This document shows positions 17,544-25,248 of a stretch of DNA of 64,000 nt, in pieces (the stretch's first letter is position 1; each line of letters begins with the position of its first letter). Under the pieces are notes generated by a model. It had not been told where the DNA came from. It searched no databases and was given only the letters and a program-made list of their open reading frames with translations. Position numbers and translations under genes: made by a program. The stretch spans positions 248,001 through 312,000 of the forward strand of contig JADCER010000003.1 in assembly GCA_020249925.1 (NCBI GenBank). The letters run 5' to 3'. The stretch is from Roseomonas sp. GTDB lineage: Bacteria > Pseudomonadota > Alphaproteobacteria > Acetobacterales > Acetobacteraceae.

Positions 17544-18047
17544 ATGCCCGTCTCTCGCCAGGAATTTCGCGATGCCATGGCGCGGCTGGGGGCGGCAGTG
17601 AATATCATCACGACAGATGGCGCGGCAGGGCAGGGCGGCATTACCGCAACCGCGGTGTGTTCCGTCACCGATGATCCGCCAACCCTGCTGGTCTGCCTCA
17701 ATCGCACCAGCCCGCGCAGTGCGATATTCCTGAAAAATGGCGTGCTTTGCGTGAATACGCTCTCGGCCGGGCAAAGCGCCGTGTCCAACGCCTTTTCCGC
17801 CCCCAGCGACAAGGCCGATATGGCAAGCCGTTTTGCCGCCGGAAGCTGGGGCAGGCTGGCAACCGGCGCGCCGGTGCTGGAAGGGGCCGCCGCCAGCTTC
17901 GATTGCCGCATTTCGGAAGTGATGGAACAAGGCACCCATAGCGTGGTGTTTGCACAGGTTGAGGCAGTGCGTTTCGCCGATATGGATGCCGGTTGCCTGA
18001 TGTATTACGCGCGTTCCTATCACGGCCTGCCGATCAACCCAGGCTGA
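17544..18047 (+). CDS. Flavin reductase (HpaC/RutF-like)
   Basis: 167 residues, the standard size for small NAD(P)H:flavin oxidoreductases that feed FMNH2 or FADH2 to two-component monooxygenases. Visible are FRDAMARLGAAVNIITTDG, GITATAVCSVTDDPPTLLVCLN (the flavin-binding strand pair with the conserved T-A-x-x-S-x-S-x-x-P-P pattern) and LCVNTLSAGQ. No two-component oxygenase is adjacent, although the window has several luciferase-like enzymes further on (38.9-48.4 kb). Those resemble F420 enzymes rather than FMNH2-dependent monooxygenases, so a link is not claimed. Confidence 0.88.
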   Translation: MPVSRQEFRDAMARLGAAVNIITTDGAAGQGGITATAVCSVTDDPPTLLVCLNRTSPRSAIFLKNGVLCVNTLSAGQSAVSNAFSAPSDKADMASRFAAGSWGRLATGAPVLEGAAASFDCRISEVMEQGTHSVVFAQVEAVRFADMDAGCLMYYARSYHGLPINPG

Positions 18048-18138
18048 CTTACCGCGTCCGATTTTTTCACGCCGGCGCCCTAAACAAGCCGTAAACCAAG
18101 CCCAGCTAGTCTTGCGCGACACATCGCCGAGGTTGGCC

Positions 18139-18309
18139 ATGACCGAGATGACCTTATCCCTGCCTGATCAGCTTGCCGCTGAAATCAACCGCCGCGCCGA
18201 GGCGCTTGGCACCACCGCCGAGGAATGGGTCGCTGCCATGTTGAGCGACATTGCCGCCGACCTGCCGGAGGAACCCGGCGAAGGTGGCGATGAGTGGATT
18301 TCCCGCTGA
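18139..18309 (+). CDS. Small ribbon-helix-helix-like protein
   Basis: A 56-residue protein from the ATG at 18139. The sequence MTEMTLSLPDQLAAEINRRAE then LGTTAEEWVAAML gives the beta-strand plus two-helix pattern of CopG/Arc-type ribbon-helix-helix DNA-binding proteins, followed by an acidic tail (PEEPGEGGDEW). Such proteins often act as antitoxins, but no toxin gene (RelE or PIN type) follows: the next gene is a bicarbonate transporter 64 bp on. An earlier TTG in frame at 18112 is possible but lacks support. The gene is too short for certainty. Confidence 0.55.
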   Translation: MTEMTLSLPDQLAAEINRRAEALGTTAEEWVAAMLSDIAADLPEEPGEGGDEWISR

Positions 18310-18373
18310 AGCCTGCGGCCCCGCCCGGTTGAGGCTTTACAAGGCAAGGGCCAACGCCTAACCGGCGCGGCCC

Positions 18374-19333
18374 ATGTCCTTCTTCGAAATCCTGCCACCC
18401 CCGGTCCTGTTCTTCGCGCTTGGCTTCGCGGCTGCGGCGCTGCGTTCCGATCTTTCCGTCCCCGATGCGCTGGCCAAGACGCTTTCCCTTTATCTGATGA
18501 TGGCGATTGGCCTGAAGGGCGGCATTGCCATTGCGCAGCCAGGCGCCTCGGCCGGGCTGATTCCGGCCTTGGCCTTTGGCATCGCACTTTCGGCATTATT
18601 GCCCCTGCCGGCCTATGCGCTGCTGCGTGCCGCAACACCGCTTGATTCGGCAACGGCGGCGGCGGTTTCCGCCCATTATGGCTCGGTCAGCGTGGTGACT
18701 TTCGCCGCCGCCGTTGGGCAATTGAATGCGACCAATACGCCCTATGAGGGTTTCATGCCCGCCGTGCTGGCCGCAATGGAAACCCCGGCGATTCTGACCG
18801 CGCTTTTGCTGGCGCGGCGTGGCGGCGCGGCGACCTCGGGCGGGGCACGGGCAATGGCGCGGGAAGTGTTTCTCAATGGGTCGGTCGTGCTGCTGCTCGG
18901 CGCCTTTTTGATTGGCTGGTTGGGTGGGGCGGCCGCCGATCGGCAGCTTTCGCCCTTCATCACCGCGCTTTTCCCCGGTGCGCTGTGCCTGTTTTTGCTT
19001 GAGATGGGGCTTACGGCGGCGCGGCGGCTCCGTGATCGGGGGCGGGGGCTGGATGCGCGGCTGATCGGCTTTGCCATCATCATGCCGCTGATTGGCGGCG
19101 CGGCGGGGCTGGCAGGCGGGTTGCTCGTGGGGCTTTCCACGGGCGGTGTCGGGCTGATGGCGGTGCTGGGGGCCTCGGCTTCCTATATCGCGGTGCCGGC
19201 GGCGATGCGGTTGGCGTTGCCTTCCGCCGATGCCGGGATTTACGTGACCCTTTCCTTGGCGATCACCTTCCCCTTCAATGTGCTGGCTGGCATCCCGCTT
19301 TGGCTTTGGGCGGCGCGGCTGGCCACACAATAA
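18374..19333 (+). CDS. sbtA: Sodium-dependent bicarbonate transporter (SbtA family)
   Basis: 319 residues, almost entirely hydrophobic (about ten membrane segments in two inverted halves), with the family start FFEILPPPVLFFALGFAAA and AIGLKGGIAIAQ, and the SAHYGSVSVVTFAAA stretch that lines the ion site in cyanobacterial SbtA. SbtA proteins bring in bicarbonate with sodium across the inner membrane. The gene 17 bp downstream encodes a small PII-like protein, which matches the cyanobacterial sbtA-sbtB pair. Bicarbonate may serve carboxylases here; no RuBisCO or carbonic anhydrase is in the window. Confidence 0.88.
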   Translation: MSFFEILPPPVLFFALGFAAAALRSDLSVPDALAKTLSLYLMMAIGLKGGIAIAQPGASAGLIPALAFGIALSALLPLPAYALLRAATPLDSATAAAVSAHYGSVSVVTFAAAVGQLNATNTPYEGFMPAVLAAMETPAILTALLLARRGGAATSGGARAMAREVFLNGSVVLLLGAFLIGWLGGAAADRQLSPFITALFPGALCLFLLEMGLTAARRLRDRGRGLDARLIGFAIIMPLIGGAAGLAGGLLVGLSTGGVGLMAVLGASASYIAVPAAMRLALPSADAGIYVTLSLAITFPFNVLAGIPLWLWAARLATQ

Positions 19334-19350
19334 TCAAGGGGAGACGGGAC

Positions 19351-19653
19351 ATGCACGCGCGCAAAAGGATCGAAATTGTCGTGGAGGCTGTGCGGGCGGA
19401 GGCCGTGACCCTGCTGCTGGACCGCATGGGGGCGACAGGTTGGACGATTCTGCCCGTGCTGGCCGGGCGCGGCCATCAGGGGATTCGCCGTGCCGGGGAC
19501 CCGGGCGGGGTGGATGATAATGTGCTGGTGCTCTGCATCACCTCGGCCGAGGTCGCATCCCGCGTCCTGGCGGCGGAGGGTGAATTGCTCGGCGCAAGGC
19601 CCGCCATTGTGACGGTGTCGGAGTGCCAGGTGCTGCGGGCGGATCATTTTTGA
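19351..19653 (+). CDS. sbtB: PII-like regulator of the bicarbonate transporter (SbtB-like)
   Basis: 100 residues from the ATG at 19351, preceded by GGGGAGA. The ferredoxin-like beta-alpha-beta start RKRIEIVVEAVRAEAVTLLL, the GATGWTILPVLAGRGHQG loop (equivalent to the PII T-loop base, where GxGxxG is usual) and a final strand AIVTVSECQVLRADHF match SbtB-type PII-like proteins. In cyanobacteria SbtB binds adenine nucleotides and gates SbtA. Position directly after sbtA supports the same job. The Tyr of classical GlnB T-loops is absent, so it is not a nitrogen-signalling PII. Confidence 0.8.
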   Translation: MHARKRIEIVVEAVRAEAVTLLLDRMGATGWTILPVLAGRGHQGIRRAGDPGGVDDNVLVLCITSAEVASRVLAAEGELLGARPAIVTVSECQVLRADHF

Positions 19654-19702
19654 CGCGCGGTTTTGGTTGACCTTGGGCGGCGCGAGGGCCTAGGAAAGGC
19701 TT

Positions 19703-20629
19703 ATGCAAGGACCAATCCGGCCCAGCTTTGGCGTCAGCACTGTCAGACGACTCGTCGGGCTTGGGCTGATGGCGCTGTTGCTGGCGGCCATGCCGGGCGG
19801 GGTATTCGCCGCTGCTGAGGCGCCGGCCCAAGCGCCCCGGCAGCAACGCCCTGCCGTGACCAATGCCGCCGCGCGCCCCGCGCCGCCGGCCTTGCCCGAA
19901 GCTTGGGGTTTGTGTTCCGCAGCGATTGCGGCGGCCGAGCGTGAATCGGGGCTGCCGGCTGGTTTGCTTGGCGCCATTGCCAAGGTTGAAACCGGGCGCC
20001 GCGCGCCGGATGGCAGCGTGCAGCCCTGGCCCTGGTCCTATAACGCCGCCGGTGATGGCCGTTACGCCGCTTCGAACGCTGAGGCGTTGCAGGAAGTGCG
20101 CGCACTTCAGGCGCGTGGTGTGCGTTCCATTGATATTGGCTGCATGCAGGTCAATCTGCTGCACCACCCGCAGGCCTTTCCAAGCCTGGAGGCGGGTTTC
20201 GACCCCGCAACGAATATTGCCTATGCGGTACGGTTTTTGCGGGAATTGCATGCGCGCACGGGGGATTGGAGTCAGGCCGTTGCGATGTATCATTCGGCGA
20301 CTCCGGAACGTGGCCTGATCTATCAGCAGCGCGTGATGGCAGCGCTGCATGGGCATGGCTTTGTGCCCGGCCCTGCCCCGGGGGTGATCCCCTTGCCCGG
20401 CCCTGCCATGGCGGGGCTTTGCGCTTCTGGGCGTGGCGCGGTGATGCTGATTGGCGCGCGTGAACCAAGCCTGAAGCCCGTACCGACGACGCCCGAGGTT
20501 GAGCTTCGCCTGCGCGGCACCGCGCCCCCCGGCCCGGCGGCGCGCACGCGCATCATGTGCCTGCCCAAGGCCAGCAATGCACCGATGGAAGTGGCAGAGG
20601 CACGGCCAACAACAGCCGCGCGGCGTTAG
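19703..20629 (+). CDS. Lytic transglycosylase SLT-domain protein, exported
   Basis: 308 residues. A long signal or anchor (basic start, hydrophobic residues about 15-34 ending in GVFAAAEA) is followed by an Ala/Pro linker and an SLT-type domain (about 65-215) with the catalytic Glu in LGAIAKVETGRR, then GCMQVNLLHHP and the ATNIAYAVRFLREL helix. The C-terminal 90 residues are low in recognisable motifs. It should cleave peptidoglycan between MurNAc and GlcNAc in the periplasm. Small single-SLT proteins of this kind often accompany secretion or pilus systems, but none is present here. A terminator hairpin begins at its stop codon. Confidence 0.85.
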   Translation: MQGPIRPSFGVSTVRRLVGLGLMALLLAAMPGGVFAAAEAPAQAPRQQRPAVTNAAARPAPPALPEAWGLCSAAIAAAERESGLPAGLLGAIAKVETGRRAPDGSVQPWPWSYNAAGDGRYAASNAEALQEVRALQARGVRSIDIGCMQVNLLHHPQAFPSLEAGFDPATNIAYAVRFLRELHARTGDWSQAVAMYHSATPERGLIYQQRVMAALHGHGFVPGPAPGVIPLPGPAMAGLCASGRGAVMLIGAREPSLKPVPTTPEVELRLRGTAPPGPAARTRIMCLPKASNAPMEVAEARPTTAARR

Positions 20630-20680
20630 AGTATGTTGCGTTCACATGGGTTCACGCAACACGCTCTACGTCGTTTTTTT
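20628..20680 (+). terminator. Rho-independent terminator of the transglycosylase gene
   Basis: A 14-bp stem with two mismatched positions (AGAGTATGTTGCGT / ACGCAACACGCTCT, 20628-20641 and 20654-20667) is followed seven bases later by seven T residues (20674-20680). It overlaps the stop codon. The stem sequence is related to the second hairpin of the repeat at 22015-22115 (shared core CGTGA-CCCAT-TGAACG on the opposite strand), so a dispersed repeat appears to serve as terminator. Confidence 0.75.
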
Positions 20681-20692
20681 CGAGCATCTTCA

Positions 20693-20720
20693 CACGTTCA
20701 GATGATTCCATCTGAACGTG
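20693..20720. repeat. Perfect 12-bp palindrome downstream of serS
   Basis: CACGTTCAGATG (20693-20704) and CATCTGAACGTG (20709-20720) form a perfect stem with a 4-nt loop just beyond the serS stop codon. There is no T-run on either side, so it is not a classical terminator. It probably belongs to the same family of intergenic palindromes as the elements at 20628 and 22015, and it may protect the 3' end of the serS transcript or aid factor-dependent termination. Confidence 0.6.
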
Positions 20721-20727
20721 ATCCGCT

Positions 20728-21999
20728 CTAAGACGTTAGCCGCGCCAGCCCGCCCATATAGGGCCGCAGCACTTCCGGAATGGCGATGCTGCCATCTTCC
20801 TGCTGATGGGTTTCCAGCACCGCAATCAGCGCGCGCCCCACCGCAACACCAGAACCATTCAGCGTGTGCAGAAAATGCGTCCCCTTGGCATCCTTGGGAC
20901 GGTAGCGCGCCCCCATGCGGCGGGCCTGGAAATCCCGGCAATTGGAACAGGATGAAATCTCCCGCCACGCGCCCTGACCAGGCAGCCAGACTTCCAGATC
21001 ATAGGTGCGGGCAGCACCAAAACCCGTATCGCCGGCACAAAGGATAATCCGCCGCCAGACCAAGCCCAATTCGGTCAGCACGCGCTCCGCGCAGCGGGTC
21101 ATGCGTTCATGTTCGGCGTCGCTTTCTTCCGGTTTCACAATCGAAACCAGCTCAACCTTGGCGAATTGATGCTGGCGCAGCATGCCGCGCGTATCGCGCC
21201 CGGCGCTGCCGGCTTCAGACCGGAAGCAGGGCGAAAGCGCGGTCAGGCGGATCGGCAGATCGGCCTCTGCCATGATTTCCTGCGCGGCGAAATTGGTCAG
21301 CGGCACTTCCGCGGTTGGGATTAGCCAACGGCCATCGGTGGTGCGGAACAAATCCTCGGCGAATTTCGGCAATTGGCCGGTGCCATACATGGTGGTGTCA
21401 TTCACCAAAAGCGGCACGGCGCTTTCGGTGTAATCATGAGCTTCAGTATGCAGGTTCAGCATCCATTGCCCAAGGGCACGTTCCAGCCGCGCGAGCGCGC
21501 CTTTCAGCACCGTGAAGCGCGCACCGGCAAGCTTGGTGGCGGTCACGAAATCCATCAGCCCCAGCGCTTCGCCCAATTCGAAATGCTGCTTGGGCGTGAA
21601 GGAAAATGCCGGCGGCGTGCCATGCTGATGCTGCACCACATTGGCGCTTTCATCGCGCCCATCCGGCACTTCGGCGTCAAGAATGTTCGGGAGTGTTTCA
21701 AGCACGGCCTGTTGCGCGGCCTCGGCCTTGGCGGCTTCGGCTTCCAGCGCCGCCATATCATCGCGCAAACGCACGGCTTCGGCTTCCAGCGCGGCCGTAT
21801 CAGACCCCTGGCGCTTGGCAATACCAATATCCTTGGAGAGCGCATTGCGCCGCGCCTGCTTTTCCTGCAGCGCGGTTTGCGCCGCGCGGCGGGCTTCATC
21901 ATGCGCCAGAATGCCCGCCGCAGCCGGGGCCACGCCACGTCGCGCCAGCGCCGCATCGAAGGCGGCCGGATCCGCGCGCAATTGCCTTATGTCATGCAT
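20728..21999 (-). CDS. serS: Serine-tRNA ligase
   Basis: 423 residues, the normal bacterial length. The N-terminal long antiparallel coiled coil (about residues 25-105, rich in Ala, Glu, Lys, Arg) that grips the tRNA-Ser variable arm is followed by the class II catalytic core. Motif 2 is the [21 protein letters not shown] region and motif 3 the C-terminal [22 protein letters not shown]. It charges tRNA-Ser (and tRNA-Sec) in the cytoplasm. It lies downstream of tatBC on the same strand, as in many alphaproteobacteria, but a 128-bp gap holding a two-hairpin repeat separates it from tatC, so it may have its own promoter. Confidence 0.98.
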   Translation of the reverse strand: MHDIRQLRADPAAFDAALARRGVAPAAAGILAHDEARRAAQTALQEKQARRNALSKDIGIAKRQGSDTAALEAEAVRLRDDMAALEAEAAKAEAAQQAVLETLPNILDAEVPDGRDESANVVQHQHGTPPAFSFTPKQHFELGEALGLMDFVTATKLAGARFTVLKGALARLERALGQWMLNLHTEAHDYTESAVPLLVNDTTMYGTGQLPKFAEDLFRTTDGRWLIPTAEVPLTNFAAQEIMAEADLPIRLTALSPCFRSEAGSAGRDTRGMLRQHQFAKVELVSIVKPEESDAEHERMTRCAERVLTELGLVWRRIILCAGDTGFGAARTYDLEVWLPGQGAWREISSCSNCRDFQARRMGARYRPKDAKGTHFLHTLNGSGVAVGRALIAVLETHQQEDGSIAIPEVLRPYMGGLARLTS

Positions 22000-22014
22000 G
22001 TTACGGATCCTTTT

Positions 22015-22115
22015 AGAGCATTTTCAAGCCAAGTGGAAACACTTGGCGGCTCGGAAAATGCGACCCAACAATCGTTTAGTGCGTGTCGCGTGAGCCCATC
22101 TGAACGGGACGCGCA
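22015..22115. repeat. Two-hairpin intergenic repeat between tatC and serS
   Basis: The element has two stem-loops. The first (22018-22061) has an outer stem GCATTTTC / GAAAATGC and an inner perfect stem CCAAGTG / CACTTGG closed by a GAAA tetraloop. The second (22080-22115) pairs TGCGTGTC with GACGCGCA and contains CGTGAGCCCATCTGAACG. A 5' part, GAGC-TTTTCAAGCCAAGTGGAAA, recurs at 54043, and the second hairpin core recurs at 20628-20667. This behaves like a REP-type dispersed palindromic unit of the genome. I know of no function; RNA stability or factor binding are the usual suggestions. Confidence 0.65.
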
Positions 22116-22127
22116 TTAAAGGGATCG

Positions 22128-22925
22128 TTACGACTTGGAGCTTTCGTCAGCGGGTTTCCGTGCCATCCAGCTCGCCGCCAGGATGGAGATTTCATAAAGC
22201 AGGATCAATGGCACGGCCAAGCCGATCTGGCTGATCACATCTGGCGGCGTCAGGATCGCGGCTGCGACGAACATGCCAACAATGGCGTAGCGCCGGCCCT
22301 TGCGCAGGCTTTCCACGTTCAGGATGCCAACACGACACAAAAGCGTGAGCAGCACAGGCAATTGAAACGCAACACCAAAGGCCAGGATCATATGCATGAC
22401 GAGCGAGAGATATTCGCCAACCTTGGCTTCCAATTGCACCGGAATGCCTTCTGATCCAGGTGGCGTTTCGAAGGAGATGAAGAATTGCCAGGCCAGTGGG
22501 AAGATGAAGTAATAGGCCAGCGCCGCACCCGCCAGGAAAAGAAAGGGCGAGGCGATCAGAAAGGGCATGATGGCGCGCTTTTCGCTCCGATACAGGCCGG
22601 GCGCCACAAATAGCCAAAGCTGCGTTGCCCACATCGGGAAGGAAAAGAACAGGGCGCCAAAGAAGGCCACCTTCAAATAGGTGAAGAAGGCTTCATACAG
22701 CGCGGTGAAGATCATGCGCCGGTCGCCCCCGCCCTGCTTCATCAGGATATCGGCCAGGGGCTGCGCCAGAAAGGCGTAGATTTGCGGCGAGAAATAATAG
22801 CAGATCGCAAAAGCCGCCACGAAACCCCCGATGGACCAAAGCAGCCGCGTGCGCAGCTCCTTCAAATGGTCCATGAGCGGCATGGGCTTATCGTCTATCG
22901 GATCGTCATCCCGGGTGGTGGACAC
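22128..22925 (-). CDS. tatC: Twin-arginine translocase subunit TatC
   Basis: 265 residues with six membrane segments. The conserved N-terminal cytoplasmic region MPLMDHLKELRTRLLWS (L-x-E-L-R-x-R) that binds the twin-arginine signal is intact, as is the ALAYYFIFPLAWQFF region. The C-terminal tail is short. TatC is the receptor core of the translocase for folded proteins in the inner membrane. It follows tatB by 9 bp, so they form an operon, and it precedes serS. Confidence 0.97.
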   Translation of the reverse strand: MSTTRDDDPIDDKPMPLMDHLKELRTRLLWSIGGFVAAFAICYYFSPQIYAFLAQPLADILMKQGGGDRRMIFTALYEAFFTYLKVAFFGALFFSFPMWATQLWLFVAPGLYRSEKRAIMPFLIASPFLFLAGAALAYYFIFPLAWQFFISFETPPGSEGIPVQLEAKVGEYLSLVMHMILAFGVAFQLPVLLTLLCRVGILNVESLRKGRRYAIVGMFVAAAILTPPDVISQIGLAVPLILLYEISILAASWMARKPADESSKS

Positions 22926-22934
22926 GGAAATTCC

Positions 22935-23426
22935 TCAAGCGCTGGCGGCGGGTGGGGTGGATGACGCAACGGGTGCCGGCGCCGATTCCGGCGCGGGCGG
23001 CAAGGGGGCGGCGAAACGCGCGACAGTGGGCGGCACAAAGGAAGGGGCGGCGGGCGCGGGCGGCAATTCCGGGGCCACATAGGGTGCGGGGGGCGGCGGC
23101 ATGAAAGTATCCCGCAAAGGGTCGTCGGCCATGGTTTTCTTCAGCGTGCCATCCGAATCCACGGCTTTTTCAATCTCGCCCTTCAGGTCGAAATTCCGGA
23201 TATCGCTGATGGTGCTTTTCACTTCCTGGATGGAATTGCGCACATCATCCAGCTTCGCCTCACGCACCAGCTCATCGGCCTGTTGCTGGAATTCACCAGC
23301 CATGCGGCGCAGCTTCTGCACACCCTTCGCGACACCGCGAATGGCCTCCGGCAAATCCTTCGGACCGATAATGACAATGGCCACCACCGCAATCAACGCG
23401 ATTTCTGACCAGGCGAGGTCTAACAT
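22935..23426 (-). CDS. tatB: Twin-arginine translocase subunit TatB
   Basis: 163 residues. One N-terminal membrane helix with Glu8 (MLDLAWSEIALI), the hinge IIGPKDLPEAIRG and the amphipathic helix that follows identify TatB rather than TatA, which normally has Gln at that position and an FG hinge. The second half is a long Pro/Ala tail (PPPPAPYVAPELPPAP and onwards), typical of alphaproteobacterial TatB. It works with TatC in signal-peptide binding. No tatA is found directly upstream, where alphaproteobacteria usually keep it; an orphan ABC ATPase gene occupies that place. Confidence 0.92.
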   Translation of the reverse strand: MLDLAWSEIALIAVVAIVIIGPKDLPEAIRGVAKGVQKLRRMAGEFQQQADELVREAKLDDVRNSIQEVKSTISDIRNFDLKGEIEKAVDSDGTLKKTMADDPLRDTFMPPPPAPYVAPELPPAPAAPSFVPPTVARFAAPLPPAPESAPAPVASSTPPAASA

Positions 23427-23488
23427 GCTCTCCTTTTTCCTGCGTGCTGATTTCCGGCAGGGACGGGCTCGTTAGCAGGAAGCCGGAT

Positions 23489-23516
23489 GCGCGCCAACCG
23501 CCCTGATATGGCGCGC
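23489..23516 (-). terminator. Candidate hairpin after the ABC ATPase gene
   Basis: GCGCGCC (23489-23495) and GGCGCGC (23510-23516) are perfectly complementary with a 14-nt loop, in the 113 bp between the end of the ABC ATPase gene and the tatB start. No T-run follows on the minus strand. It could end the scpAB-ABC transcript and leave tatBC to a separate promoter, but a short GC palindrome may also be chance. Confidence 0.25.
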
Positions 23517-23539
23517 CCCGGCCTTGGATGAAAGCACCG

Positions 23540-24583
23540 TCATGTTGCGGCGCGTGGGAAAACAAAGGCGCGTTCGGGGTCGAGCGAAACGGCGATTCGC
23601 TCCCCGCGCCTGAGCCGCCTTCCCGGGGGCAGCCTGGCATGCAGGTGCAATAGCCCGCCCGCGCCATCGGGCAGCGCCAGATGGGCGAGCGTGGTGGCGC
23701 CGAGCAGGCGGAAGGCCTCTACCTCCACCACCGGGCCTTCGGCGCCAAGGCGGAGTCCCTCTGGCCTGACCAGGACATCCACCTCTGCCCCCTCCACAAA
23801 ACCTGGGGCGGGCAGGGTGCCGAGTGCGGTTTCCGCCTGGCCGGCAGCGATTCGGGCGGGCAGGCTATTCACCTCCCCCAAGAAGCTCGCGACATAGCGA
23901 TCTGTGGGCGCCAGATAGAGCACTTCCGGCGCACCCACCTGCAAGATCCGGCCCTGCCGCATCAGCGCGATGCGGTCCCCCATGAACATGGCTTCTTCGG
24001 CGTCATGCGTGACTAGCAGGGTGGCGATGCCCGCTTCCTGCAAGACATGCAGCGTGTCATCGCGGACTTTTTCACGCAGCCGCGCATCCAGGCTGGCGAA
24101 GGCCTCATCCAGCAGCAGCACGGTAGGGCGCGGGGCCAGCGCACGAGCCAGCGCCACGCGCTGCTGCTGCCCGCCCGAGAGCATATGAGGAAAGGCGTTC
24201 TGGAAGGCTTCAAGGCCGACGCGCGCCAAAGCATCCATCACGCGCCACACCCTTTCGCCACGCGGCGCGAAGCGCAGCCCAAAGGCGACGTTTTCCGCGA
24301 CGGTCAGATGCGGAAATAGCGCGTAATCCTGAAAGACAAAGCCGATATGCCGCGCTTCCGGCGGCACTTCCCGGCCCGTTTCAGCGATAAGCCGGCCACC
24401 GATGTCAATCCGCCCATGCTGCAGCGGTTCAAGCCCGGCCGCGAGGCGCAAAAGCGTGGTTTTGCCGCAGCCCGAGGCGCCGAGCAGACACACAATCTCC
24501 CCTGCCGCGACACTCAGATCAATGCCGGCCAGAACCTCCCGCGCGCCATAGGCATGGCGGATATCGGCGAAGCTGAGGCTCAC
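23540..24583 (-). CDS. ABC transporter ATP-binding protein (FbpC/PotA-like, with TOBE domain)
   Basis: 347 residues: an ATPase domain (about 1-235) with Walker A GASGCGKTT, signature LSGGQQQRVALARAL and Walker B VLLLDEAFASLD, followed by a C-terminal regulatory TOBE-type region (about 240-345, with VLVRPEGLRLG). This architecture belongs to importers of ferric iron, spermidine/putrescine, sulfate or molybdate; the spacing resembles FbpC. No permease or binding-protein gene is near, so it is an orphan whose substrate cannot be assigned. Its start overlaps the scpB stop by 4 bp, and it sits where tatA is expected in related gene orders. Confidence 0.85.
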   Translation of the reverse strand: MSLSFADIRHAYGAREVLAGIDLSVAAGEIVCLLGASGCGKTTLLRLAAGLEPLQHGRIDIGGRLIAETGREVPPEARHIGFVFQDYALFPHLTVAENVAFGLRFAPRGERVWRVMDALARVGLEAFQNAFPHMLSGGQQQRVALARALAPRPTVLLLDEAFASLDARLREKVRDDTLHVLQEAGIATLLVTHDAEEAMFMGDRIALMRQGRILQVGAPEVLYLAPTDRYVASFLGEVNSLPARIAAGQAETALGTLPAPGFVEGAEVDVLVRPEGLRLGAEGPVVEVEAFRLLGATTLAHLALPDGAGGLLHLHARLPPGRRLRRGERIAVSLDPERAFVFPRAAT

Positions 24584-25248
24584 CTTTCGCTGGCTTCCTC
24601 GGCGGGTTCGGGGCTGGGTGCGGGCGCTTCTTCCGCGGCTTCCTCGGTAATGATCGGGGCATTCAAGCCGGGCAGGGGCGGCGCATCGCCGGTCACCAAT
24701 TCTTCCTTGCGCGGCAGATCAGCCAAGGATTTCAGGGAGAATTGTTCGAGGAATTTTGGCGTGGTGCCCCAAAGTGTCGGCCGGCCAGGCACTTCCCGCC
24801 GCCCGCGCGGTGCGACCAGGCCAAGTTCCAGCAGCGATTCCATGGTGGTTTGCGCGAGCGTGGCACCGCGGATTTCTTCCACATCGCCCCGCGTGCAGGG
24901 CTGGTGATAGGCAATGATGGCAAGCGCTTCCATGGCCGCACGCGGTAGCCGGCGCGGGCTTTCCACCACCTTGGTCAGCCGGGGCGCGAGGTCCGCCGCC
25001 GTGCGAAAGGCATAGCCGCCGCCGATTTCAGCCAGCACCACGCCGCGCCCCTGATAGGCTTCGGCCAGGGCAGCGCAGGCCATGGTGGCGGAAACGCCTT
25101 CCGGCAACACGGTCGCCAGGGTTTGCGGCGATACCGGGCGGTCGGCGGCGAAAATCACTGCCTCCGCAATGCGGAGCGCCTCTGCCATGGTCGCCGCATC
25201 GGGCGCGGGGGGTGCCTCGGGCGCCGCGGTTTCAGCCTGTTCTTCCAT
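24580..25248 (-). CDS. scpB: Segregation and condensation protein B
   Basis: 222 residues. The two winged-helix domains of ScpB cover about residues 20-170; recognisable are AEAVIFAADRPVSPQTLA, RLPRAAMEALAIIAYHQPCTRGDVEEIRG and GRREVPGRPTLWGTTPKFLEQFSL, the last two highly conserved. The C-terminal tail is Ala/Glu/Pro-rich. ScpB dimers bind ScpA and SMC to form bacterial condensin. It overlaps scpA by 17 bp and the ABC ATPase gene by 4 bp. Confidence 0.95.
   Translation of the reverse strand: MEEQAETAAPEAPPAPDAATMAEALRIAEAVIFAADRPVSPQTLATVLPEGVSATMACAALAEAYQGRGVVLAEIGGGYAFRTAADLAPRLTKVVESPRRLPRAAMEALAIIAYHQPCTRGDVEEIRGATLAQTTMESLLELGLVAPRGRREVPGRPTLWGTTPKFLEQFSLKSLADLPRKEELVTGDAPPLPGLNAPIITEEAAEEAPAPSPEPAEEASER

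Noticed and set aside
18139-18309. Toxin-antitoxin pair starting with the ribbon-helix-helix-like protein
   Set aside because: The next gene is a bicarbonate transporter and no small toxin-like frame is adjacent on either side.
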